Assembly: GCF_009730915.1 (NCBI RefSeq)
Contig: NC_052488.1
Coordinates: 20,392,305 to 20,456,304 of the forward strand
DNA from: Dioscorea cayenensis subsp. rotundata
Lineage: Eukaryota > Streptophyta > Magnoliopsida > Dioscoreales > Dioscoreaceae
Direction: 5' to 3'
Length of the DNA stretch: 64,000 nucleotides
Shown here: positions 33,782 through 44,862 of the stretch, one piece after another
Layout of the letters: each line of letters opens with the position of its first letter
How positions within the stretch are numbered: position 1 is the stretch's first letter
Position numbers and translations under genes: made by a program
The notes under the pieces: model-generated
Told to the model about the DNA's origin: nothing
The model's database searches: none
What the model saw: the letters and a program-made list of their open reading frames with translations, nothing else

Positions 33782-36402
33782 ATGTGGAGACGATCCGCTT
33801 CTTTCGTTCTCGAGAAGTACCAGCTTCCTTCTTCTCCAATGGAATCCCCCAAGAGCCCTCAAAGCCCTAACCCTAACCCTATTCCTAACCTTAACTCTAC
33901 CCATGGGATCTCCGCTTACTACCAGACGAGGGCGGAGCACCATGGCGTCGTCACCAGTGACTGGCTTGCACAGGCTCAGGCTGCTGTCGAACCACCGTCG
34001 CCGCCTTCAGAGAGGACCTCTCCTGGCTCTGGAAAACCGTTTAGCGTCATCGAGGAATTCAACTACTGGCGTAAGAAGCCTGACCTCGCTGAGGCTGTTG
34101 CCGCCATCATGGCCCTCGCCGCCGTGATCCGGTCTAGCAACGGAAGTACCATGATGGAGCTCGAGATCGAGCTCAAGACGGCTTCGGATGCTCTCAAGGT
34201 GATTGTTTTCGCTTTCATTTTTTCCCCTATGGATTGTTTTGGACTGTGAATTATGTAGGGTTTATGCGTATTTGTTATAATCGTACCGTTGTGACCTTTG
34301 CCAATGAGTTTGCTTTCTGGATATATTGTTTCCTGGTCAATATTGCTTTGTTGTTGTGTGCTTGATTTTCCTGAATGTTTGATTGATGCAAGCTAGGGTT
34401 TGAGAGGAATTTGGGCAGGAATGTGGAGACTGATTTACATTGTTACATTTTTATGTGTAATGTTGAAAGTCTTGGGAAGAGTAGATTAAGTAATATTAAC
34501 CATGACCACTGGTTGGCTGGTTGATAGGATGGTGGAAGAAAGAATTAAGAATTGTAGAATGCTTGTATAGGGTTGGCATGCTTTTGTGCATGGAGCAGGA
34601 TTACTATATGGTTATTTGGAGTGTCCGTTCAAGTTTCATTTCATTAGAAATCTTGCAAAACCAATACTTCTTCCGAAAGTGTTTCTTTAATTTCTTCATA
34701 TCCTGAAACATGTGTCATGTTCATGTATGATGATCATGCTGGGTTCAAGGCACTTGCAAGTTTACTGGACATATTGAGATCCTCTAAGAACCATGGGACC
34801 TTCAGATTTTTATTGGGGTTACGTAATGAACCTCAAGTGGGCCTATGGAGGGAATTGTTTTGAAATCTCGCTTGCGAGCTTGTCTGTGACTCTGTACCCA
34901 TAGGAGTAATTTGGGCTATACTATCATGCATAATTCAGATATATCATTCATGAATCCTTCCTAGCAAAGATGCAACCAAGCCATCTGGATTCTTGAAGAG
35001 AAAAGGATTAATATTTTTATTTTGGCTGGTATCTTGTTTGAATTGCAACAATTCTCCATTCTGAGGCCATCTATCTTGATGTTATTACTGCTGAGCATGT
35101 GATGCTGAGTTCTTTGATGAGTCCACTGATCATTCTCGAATAATTGTGTTGGGATTTCCTATGCTTCATTAGTGCACTTCTTTTTTTAGCAAATAATTGA
35201 CTGTCATAATTTACATCCTTTTGCTGAACTGAATCAAAGGACCCATTACTATCTTGATTTCAGAAAGGTGACAAATCATCAATATCCTTGTCTGCTGGCT
35301 GTGATTTGTTCATGCGGTATGTGACTAGGACTTCTGCATTAGAGTATGAGGACTTTGATGCTGCAAAGCTCCGTTTGATTGAGCGTGCAGAAAGATTTGG
35401 GGAGATCTCTTTGAAGGTTAATAATCTGCCAGAACTCACATCTTTACTCTTTCATTTGCCTTTGTACTAAGCATGATGTGGAAATTCCATTTGCCAGGCA
35501 CGTCGAACCATTGCTATGCTTAGTCAAGATTTTATATTCGATGGTTGTACCATACTAGTTCATGGTTTCTCAAGAGTTGTGTTGGAAGTACTGAAGCTAG
35601 CAGCTTCTAATAGGAAACTATTCCGAGTGTTCTGTACAGGTCTGTTGCATTTTGTATATCCTTCTGTTTATTCCAAGTATCAAATACAAATCATATTGCA
35701 TTTGCTTACAGAGGGAAGACCAGACAGGACAGGACTGCGTTTATCAAATGAACTTGCAGCCCTGGGCATACCCGTTAAGCTTCTCATTGATTCTGCAGTG
35801 GCTTATACCATGGATGAGGTTGACATGATATTTGTCGGGGCGGATGGTGTTGTGGAGAGTGGAGGAATTCTCAATATGATGGGAACATATCAAATCGCAT
35901 TAGTAGCTCATAGCATGAATAAGCCTGTCTATGTTGCGGCAGAAAGTTACAAGGTACAATCTACAACCAGAAATATTTGCCTTCTTGAAATTCTTTTAAT
36001 GAAAATTCTCATATTTCAGTCTTCTGTAGAGTTTAATAGGTTGATTTTAACCTAATGATCTAACCTTGCAAAGTTAGAACCCTAATTGCTTTGTTTAACC
36101 TTGTTTTTAAATTCATATACTATCTGATTACGGTCCCGGTTTAGTTCTTTGACTATGAAAAACTAAACTATATGAATGATCTTGAAACTCGACAGTTTGC
36201 CCGATTGTATCCACTGGATCAGAAAGACCTAGAGCCGGCAATCCGCCCAATTGATTTTGGTGTTCCCATTCCTTCGGGTGTCGAGGTCGAGGAATGTGCA
36301 AGGGACTATACTCCTCCTCAGTATCTTACACTTCTCTTCACAGATCTAGGTGTTCTCACACCATCTGTTGTTAGCGATGAGCTTATTCGACTGTACTTAT
36401 AG
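33782..36402 (+). CDS. Translation initiation factor eIF2B subunit alpha
   Basis: Five exons: 33782-34198, 35264-35416, 35498-35639, 35712-35953 and 36196-36402, with consistent phases, giving 386 aa, about normal for plant eIF2B alpha. Family motifs are in order: FNYWRKKPDLAEAVAAIMAL near the N-terminus, GCDLFMRYVTRTS, DGCTILVHGFSRVVLEVL, EGRPDRTGLRLSNEL, VDMIFVGADGVVESGGILN and MGTYQIALVAHSMNKPVYV, then LYPLDQ. The protein is part of the regulatory eIF2B complex that recycles GDP on eIF2 in the cytosol. The N-terminus adds a Pro/Ser/Asn-rich stretch coded by a CCTAACCCTAA-like run. An upstream acceptor near 36147 would add 17 in-frame codons before FARLYPLDQ; homologues favour 36196. Confidence 0.93.
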
Positions 36403-37116
36403 CTGTGAAACCAGCATTTGGCAATTTAGGGATCTCAAAATAATGGAGAAGATTTTGTGAGAATTATTTTTCGCGGTTTATCTGGTTTTGTTTTGAGATT
36501 ATTGTAATTGAGCTCTTATAAATTAACCATTGTGAGAACTGCGAAGTGGATGTTTTTCAAAGTAGGAAGAATGATCTTTTGTTTACTGTAAACAGTAAAC
36601 ACTAATACAAGGTTTTTTTTAATATATTCAAAGAATTACATTTGTTTTGTTAAAAAAAAAATTAAAGTGGAAATAAAAGCAATAAATGAAATCAAATATT
36701 AATACATAAAACTTGATTGACAATTTATATATGTATGGAATTTATAACATTATTATCTTTAACAAATTACTTATATCAAAACCAAAATTTTAAATGTTAA
36801 TATTTTTTTCAATTAAAAAAAAAACAAATACTGGTTCCATGTCTTTATAAAACATATTTATCTTTAATTTTTATTTTCTTTTTATAAAACCTTCAGAGTT
36901 TAGTGCAGGGCATGCTTAATTGGGCTTCATTAATTGATGGGCTGAGCCTTTGATATGATGAATCCCTTCATTCATCCTCAAGTTGGTTCCCTGGTTTTGC
37001 TAGGGTTTTCGGCGGCCTTTCTCCTCCGGACTGAAGTTTCTTTCTCTGATTCGATCCAAAGGAAAGAATTCAGAGAAAAATTTGAGTGAAAAAGGAGATA
37101 TTGGAGTACAGTTTCA
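36403..37116 (+). promoter_or_regulatory. eIF2B alpha 3' region and PPR gene promoter
   Basis: The first part holds the eIF2B alpha 3' UTR. AT-rich sequence follows. A telo-box in reverse orientation, TAGGGTTT at 37011-37018, lies about 100 bases before the first ATG of the PPR gene, in CT-rich leader-like sequence. Confidence 0.45.
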
Positions 37117-39383
37117 ATGGCGGTTAGTTTTTTCTTTGATTTCTTTGTTGTTTTCTTCGATTTTTCATTATGTTTTGCTTGTTCTTAACCTTGGATTGGT
37201 GCAGTCGATCGCCGCTGGTGAAGAATTCAGTCTCGTAATCCGACTGATGAACTTTGATTTGAAGAGCATTCCTTTGGCAAGAAGCATTGGTGACTTCTTT
37301 TCCAGAGTCTTCTCCAGAGCATTTGATCGTCGTGACCGCAAAAGGTTTTTTTTTTTCCTCTTCACATCTTAGATTCACCTTAAAAGTTCAATTTTTGAGC
37401 CTTTTCTTATTCTTTATAAACAAGAAAACTTTGTATATGTGTTAGTGAATTTCATTTGAGTTAATGTTTATGCTTTGCTTAATGATTTTGTTTCAAACTG
37501 ATAGGAAATCAGGCATAATGGTGGAAAGTTTAGTATTGACTGATGAGGAGCCCTTCCAAATTGAAGTCCAGGAGTGGTTCTCCAAGCGAAATCAGTATCA
37601 TGATTCCGGTGATGGTGGTGAGCAGCATGCTGTTTTCAATGTCTTGGATAATGTTTTAGTGTGTGCAATGGAGCGGTTGAAGAAGTTGAGGTTGTTTGTG
37701 ATTTTCTTGGGTGTGATTATTGCATTAGCATGTATATTCAACTTGTACATGCATTGTTAGAGCAACACCTCAAGTTCATGTTGTTTGGAAATTTATTGTA
37801 GGGAAAGCATTACGATGGCTGGGAAGCATGGCTTCTATGCAGGTGCTACTAGCTTCTTGAGCTCAGAGAATTATTATGAAACTTATTCTGATAGTCAGAG
37901 TGCATTGATCAGGGCACTCTGTTTAGAGGGCAAGGTAGGTGTTGCTCTACGTCTTAATGATGAAATGCGAAGACATAATGTTGTTTTAGATCTTTTTACA
38001 CACAACTTTCTTATGAATGGACTGTGTAAGATGGGTGACCTATCGACTGCTAGTTGGCTTTTGGAAGATATGTTATGTGTTGGTGTGACTCCAAATTCAG
38101 TAACATATAATACTTTGATCAATGGATTTTGTCAGAGTGACAACATAGACACTGCTCTTAATCTTGTATCTTTAATGACACAAAATGGAGTTACACCCAA
38201 TGTAGTTACCTGTAATATACTCGTTCACGCTCTTTGCCATAAGGGTCTCTTAGACAATGCGAAGAAGCTTCTCACTGAATTAGTAGATGAACAGGAGGCC
38301 ACAGATATAGTTACTTCAACTATACTCATGGATGGATGTTGTAGAAAAGGGGACATGGTGCAAGCGCTTGAGCATTGGGATGGGATGTTTCGGAATGGTG
38401 TTGATGTTGATCACATTGCGTTTAATGTACTAATAAAGGGTTTCTGCTTGATTCATGATATTAAGCTAGCATACAGATATCTTTGTGAAATGTTGAAGAA
38501 AGGTTTTTTCCCTGACCATGTGACCTTTAACACCCTTATCAACGGTCTTTCTAAGGAAAGGAGTATGGATGAGGCTTGTGATATACAGAATAAAATGGCT
38601 CTTTCTTGCATAGTACCTGATGAGATCACCTACAAATCAATCATTCAGGGTTTTTATCTGGAAGGTGATGTCTCTAAAGCTTTTCAGTATTTAAATGAGA
38701 TGTTAATGCACAAAATGGTCCCTGAGCCTCGTATTTGGAATCTTGTGATTAATGGGTATGGAAGATATGGAGATGTGGATAGTGCTTGTTTAGTTAGAGA
38801 TATGATGGAGGAGCTGGGTGTCTCTCCTAACACCTTCACATATAATGGGCTAATTTATGCTTATGTTAAGAGAGGGAACATTTATGATGCTATTTTGCTA
38901 AAGCAGGTGATGCTTGCTTCTGGGATATTTCCTGATGTTGTTACTTATAACTTATTAATCAGTGGTGCATACAATATTGGTTCTGTTTATTTTGCTCGCC
39001 AATTGTTGCGTGAAATGTTATATAGAGGGTGTCAACCTGATATTTTTACTTACACTGAATTCATGAGAGTCCTTTGCCGAAAGGGAAATGTGCAGGAAGC
39101 TGAGGGAGTATTCTACAAAGTGCAGAAATCTGGTTTGTCAGTTGATCATGTCCCATTTCACATTCTTATTAAGGCGTACTGCAAAATAGGGAGGCCAATG
39201 GAGGCATTTTTATTTTATCAGAAGATGATAAGGAAGGGGCTCATGGGTTGTTATTCAATGTATTATTCGCTGTTCATCGCATTGATGAAGAAAGGATTCT
39301 GCCAAGAAGCAATGCAAGTGTATGGCCATTTGGATAGACTGAGACCACAAGGATGTGAAAAGACTGAAGTTTTGGTTGTATGA
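37117..39383 (+). CDS. P-class pentatricopeptide repeat (PPR) protein, probably organellar
   Basis: Model: 37117-37122, 37205-37344, 37505-37690 and 37802-39383, 637 aa. The large last exon codes about 14 canonical 35-residue PPR motifs in tandem (typical: VTYNTLINGFCQ, FTYNGLIYAYVKRG). Such proteins bind organellar RNA one base per repeat, for processing, stability or translation. No E, DYW or SMR domain follows, so it is plain P-class. The N-terminal segment SIPLARSIGDFFSRVFSRAF followed by DRRDRKRK is Arg-rich and amphipathic, compatible with a mitochondrial or plastid presequence. The Met at 37247 is an attractive alternative start. All joins keep frame: LKKLR joins ESITMAGKHGF through donor GAG|GT at 37691 and acceptor AG at 37800-37801. 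If only the last exon is used, translation would begin at 37815 and give 522 aa. Confidence 0.8.
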
Positions 39384-42325
39384 TAGTTGGAATTTTATTG
39401 CTATGGAGAAGATAACTCTGGTAAATTTTTATTATGATGTTCGTCAAGATCATGTGGAAATTTTTGGATTCTTCCATGATGAGTTGTTCATGGGAAGCTA
39501 AATATTAAAACATGTATTTGCGACAAATGGATGATTATAACATAGCACCTGTGCCACTCATATTGGAATTGCATCAGAGGAAATCATGTTCCGAGAGGTT
39601 GAAGTTGCCATTAATTTATCTCACTTGTTGTTTTGATGTCTAAAACTGAATTTGCTTCCTGAAACATGGATGCTAAACTGATACCATCACACTATTGTGG
39701 TTGAATGAGCAAGGACTGGAATGAGCTGATTGTGATTGCTGGAGAGTCCATATAATTTTGGTCAGGGAAAGGCCATAAAGAACTTTTAACATTCTCTCTA
39801 TTATCATACTGGTAAGTGGCATTTACTTTCATTTTTTCAGTACTGAATTTTCTTATGCTTTCTTATGGTAATTGTAAATTTTTTGTTGGTTTTGGAGTGA
39901 GAATTCTGTTGCTTTTGTAGGCATGCTTCATATTTAACTCTGCAAGCTACCGACAGCTCATTTAGATTGTGGCAAGTTGGTTGTACTTTCTCATTGACCA
40001 AAAGTTCGATAAGATGAGGTGAATGCCATAATATCAACATCACTATGGTTTGGGGACCTCTGTATGGTGAGACACTGAGACTAACATTGAACTGTCTATC
40101 TGATTGCAGTGCAGGGGTACAAATTGATTAAATACACACATTACTACCTCAGAAGGGTAAATTCACCAAACATACCTCTGCTTTTCATTATGTTTTGCAT
40201 GACTATTTCTGTTTCTTCATGGAAAAATTCCTCCCAGACCATTGAAATGTTTTAACTGATCTTTCTTTCTTTCTATTTGTTTTTATCTCATTAATCTATT
40301 TATTTATTTTAGTTCTACTGATTTTGAAAACACAATGCTTCTTTTTCATATTGGTTATACTTGTCTAATGTTCTTACTTTTTCTCAAATGCTGAGTGTCG
40401 TTATGCCAGCTTATGTCAAAACCATTTTGCTATTGTTCGAGCCATTGATTATGTGCTGTCTTTGTTGCTTCTTGTTCATTGTTGACTCTCAAGTTATCAC
40501 TGAAATGTAGCCCCATTTCTGTACACAATGGTTACTTCTTATGTCGTCTCGCTTGAATTTTCATCTTTTTTAGTTTAATTTAAGCCACATGCTATGCTAT
40601 AAATTTATGTGAACTCTCATACAACCCTAATATCTTTTTTTTTTTATTGCGCCTAGACAGAAGACCGGGATATAATAATACGACTAAAACTACCTTCTGA
40701 CTTTCATGGACCTCCAAGGATGTCGTAATTGATACGAAAAAACACCGAAGACCATATTTTTTTTCGTTTTCCATATGTGCCGAAATCATTGTTTCAACAA
40801 TGAATTCCATCACATTTTTGTTCTTTTAATCGTTAACATTGATATCTAAAAGCTGTAAGATCATTCAATTATTATGTGAATGCATTATACTTCTCCAGGT
40901 ATGGTTTTCTGATCTTTCAGTAACTTGATAATAATGTTTCAGACATTATCATTCAATTCTAGAAAACTTTAATTGTGAATTAAGAAATCCATTTACTTAT
41001 TTCAGTGTTTGTTTGTAAATCCCATTTTCAGGAACATTATGATCAGTAATGGGAATGTTCCTTGTATGTTCATATAATTATTATTCTATATATATTATAC
41101 GCAGTTTGGTCAACAAAAAGGTTGGTAGGCACAAGTTGGCATCAACCAAGAACAAGTTGCAATTTTTTAAAATCTAAACCATGCACATAGACACACTTGC
41201 AGATTCTTACTTTTTTTTTTTAATTAATATTATTATATATGTATATATATATTTATTAAATCTATAGTAATGTTTATGTTTATCAAAACTGTCATGAAAA
41301 TGCAATTTGTACATAATATAAAAACCTGTCTAATCATTGACAAAATAAAATTTGATAAGAACTCCTAAAATTCCTTTAAATCTTTGATGAACCGCCCACC
41401 CAATTGATGAGATGAACTACTTAAAATAAGTTAAAGTTTGATCAGGTCCGGTTTGGTCTCTCTCTCTCTCTCTCTCTCTCTGTGCAATATCATGATGTTG
41501 ATGTAACTTTAATTTGGTTAGACCCGTTGTCTTTTCTTGATGTGTGTCTGTCTAACTCGGAAATGGGACCCACCCTATTTTGTCCTCTTCTCCTTCCTTC
41601 ATTTGGGCTTTTTGTGAGCTTTTTGAGCCCGGCCCGCATTCGGAATTGGATTTTACTAATAAAATGAAACCGAACTCAATCAACTCTCATTTATTTACTA
41701 ACTTTTTTCTATAGTATTTTTAATATATAAATATTTATATATATTTGTAGTAAAGTTTTTCAGTTCAAGATACTCTTACAAATTAATTTTTTATTTTTTT
41801 AATGTATATAATTTTAAATTTAATAAATTATATATTATTATCGCAAAAGTCACTTCAGTTTAAATAGACAACGGTACTAAAAATAGATCTTTCACGTGGT
41901 GTGCAGAGCAGTCAAAACATATACTTGTTGATCTTTTTAATATATATATAATTATATTTAATATTGTATAAAAATCAAGTGAAATATCTTTTTATGTTTT
42001 TTTGGGAGTTTTCTAAGTATCTAATAATTTGTATATAACTGTAAGGTTCTACATTTAGTTCTTTTAATTAATTATATATATGTAAAAAAGATCCCATGTT
42101 AATGAGTTTTTATCGAGTTGGCCCGGAGGGCCCGGACCAGACCGGGCTTGGTATCCAGACTAGATTTGGTGCATGCATCTCCCCCCTCTTATTATTTTAT
42201 TGTTCAACATATTGCTTTCACTCAATCACCTTTATTTTTTTATTTTATATTTATATTCTATTATTTTCGTACTATGTTTATTGAAGTGGGACTTGGTGAA
42301 GGTTCTTTCTTAATTAATATTTTTA

Positions 42326-42366
<41 letters not shown>

Positions 42367-42920
42367 CAGCGATGAAAAATACTAATTTATTTTCATAAAT
42401 AGTGAGTTACACGTTGTTTAACATTTGTATCTCGAGATTAGTGTGAATGAATTGAATAAATATTGTAATTTGGATGGAGATTAAATTATGATAAAAGTGT
42501 TTTAAAAGTATCATTAGATTCCTTGAAATCACGTGCAATGTAAGGTCCTTCTCATGGCACGAGAGTTATCCTCCCCCAGGGGAATAGTATTATTTTTATT
42601 TTTCCTTTGTTTTTTAACCTTGAATGATATACTTTTTCATAATTAAAGTTAGAAACGCTCCACTGACTCCTTTTTCATATCTATATAATATTATATATAT
42701 ATATATATATATGTGGATGTTTGATATAAAATCGTTGGATTATTATCCAATATTTAATTATTTATATAAATATTATATATTTTTTATTATTATTTATGAT
42801 TGTACAATATTGTAGAACGCGTTTTCAGATATTATTTATTATGATCAAAACCGGTAATTTAATAAATATTATATACATCTATAGATTTGAAATTTAGAGA
42901 CACCCTCAGATTATCGGTCA

Positions 42921-42952
<32 letters not shown>

Positions 42953-43506
42953 AATTTGTTAGTCTATTGTAAAACTCTTTTTGATTGATTTTTTTATATT
43001 TATTTAGCAGTCAAAAACTGATTATACAACCATGCGTCATTAAATCAATAATTCAAGAATTGGATTATAAACTCTTTTTCATGATAGGGAATTTTTAACA
43101 TCATTATATTTAGCGTATTTTAAATCTAAATAATAAAAAATTTTCAAATCAAGATAGTGGAGTGAGTGCGGACTAAAGATTTTTGGTGAATTTTTTTTTT
43201 TACTTTTACTATAAATATTTATTTTAAAAAATTATAAACTGTTTCTATTTCGGCCAATTAATGTCGGCTTTGCAAATGGGCATCATGGGAAAATAGCCCA
43301 TGAAGATATTTACATTTTTTTTTCATATGCACTCAATTATTTCCTCTATTCGCTTTATAATTACACTTCCTATAATAAACTTCTAATTAATCCATTTTTT
43401 TAAAACCCAAGACTATGATTTTTAATGTGAAATTTTGACACTTTAAAAAAGGGAAAATAGTAGACACATGCATTCAAACACAAACGATAATATATTTTTT
43501 CATGCT

Positions 43507-43538
<32 letters not shown>

Positions 43539-44579
43539 CACATTGAATTCAATCAATATATATATATATATACCTTTTAAAATGTTTTATTCATTTTGCT
43601 TAATTTTCAAAAATTTATAAGGGTAATCAAGCCAATATTTTTGTATCTATACCTCTTTAAAAAAAAGTAAAATAGTTGTATATATTATATTTAAATAAAA
43701 AAGTAATATCAGCAAAAAAAAATGAATAAAATTTTATTTTGTTATGGTAAAACATCAATGTTTATATAATTTAAAATATATTTTAAGTTTGCACTTAATA
43801 CACAAATTTTGAGATATAACACAAAAACAACTTCTTTTTTTTTCTCTATTTGATTTATAAATAAGGTGGGAGCACTTCACAAAAGAGTGTTAAAGTATAA
43901 TATAATTTGATGAAATTTTTGTACCCTAAAATCATGTTTAAAAAAATTTACCAAGATACAAAAAACAAACAAACAAAACAAAACAAAAATATAATTGCAC
44001 TTAGTTAAAATAAAAATAAAAAATTACAACAATATATTGCAGTGTTTTTATGAATAAATAAATTTGGTGAACTTTTTATGAAAAAACTATTTTAAAAATA
44101 TTTTTAGTAATTAATTATAATTTATTTTGACTATTAAAAAAAGCAATTACAAACTAATAATTTTATTAACCATAAAAAAATTATGTGTTGGATGCAAAAA
44201 ATGGAGAAAATTCAAGAATATCATCTTAAATTTTTAATTACAAATAAATATAAAAATGATGCAAAAAAAATATCACAATAATTATTTAATTTTTTGTCTA
44301 ATACTTAAGTTAATTAAAAATAATAATTCAAAAAATTATGTACTGTCTATTGAACATAAAATAAAATTTTTAATATCTATCAACTACTTGTAATGTCATA
44401 TACTATTTATATTGTACTTTTGTCGCAAATTAAACAGACCCAAACAAGTGATGTATTTATAATACACTCATTTATTATTAGGTGAATTTTCAAAGGTACA
44501 AATTAAAAAATAAATAAATAAAAACCATATTTTTATTTATAATACACTCATTTATGTTCAAGATTCAGTATATTATTAT

Positions 44580-44582
<3 letters not shown>
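39384..44582. other. PPR 3' region followed by long AT-rich gene-free interval
   Basis: The first part (to about 40150) may be PPR 3' UTR, possibly spliced. From about 41000 the DNA is very AT-rich with many microsatellites: (TC)n at 41456-41480, (TTA)n at 42321-42363, (AT)n at 42693-42711, (AAT)n at about 42937-42953 and (GT)n at 43519-43538. Short GC-rich patches at 41620-41645 and 42113-42160 resemble ends of the hAT-like elements and may be fragments. No gene was recognised. Confidence 0.5.
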
Positions 44583-44622
<40 letters not shown>

Positions 44623-44632
44623 TCACTATATA
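44583..44632. repeat. (AAT)n microsatellite in the ERF-VII promoter
   Basis: About 13 AAT units, ending roughly 90 bases before the ERF-VII TATA box. Confidence 0.9.
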
Positions 44633-44717
44633 CCCATTATACCCTTGTGTCTGTCTCTCTCTAGATTCTCCAAGAAGCACACTCTTTTCCTTTTTTACCC
44701 CTAGTTCTTTCTCACCA

Positions 44718-44726
44718 CTATAAAAG
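44718..44726 (+). promoter_or_regulatory. TATA box of the ERF-VII gene
   Basis: CTATAAAAG lies about 145 bases before the ATG, followed by a CT-rich leader. Position and sequence fit a plant core promoter. Confidence 0.65.
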
Positions 44727-44862
44727 CCCTTTTACCCACCCACCAAACTCCTTATCTCACACTCAATCATCAGCCATTTTCCAATTTTTCAGAGAGAAAG
44801 AAGAAGAAAAGCGGAGAAAAAAGAGGTAATAAAGTTGAGATTTTTGCGTTTTTTGTGTGAAG

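Noticed and set aside
33862-33890. CCCTAACCCTAA run as an interstitial telomere repeat
   Set aside because: Only about three units within the eIF2B alpha coding exon (encoding NPNPIPNLN); too short for a telomeric relic.
33719-34127. Other-frame proteins overlapping eIF2B alpha exon 1
   Set aside because: Shadows of a Pro/Arg-rich coding exon; the eIF2B frame has clear homology.
37464-37760. Separate small gene ending at 37760
   Set aside because: A donor at 37691 joins the preceding frame to the PPR exon in phase, so it is better read as exon 3 plus a retained intron; kept only as a finding.
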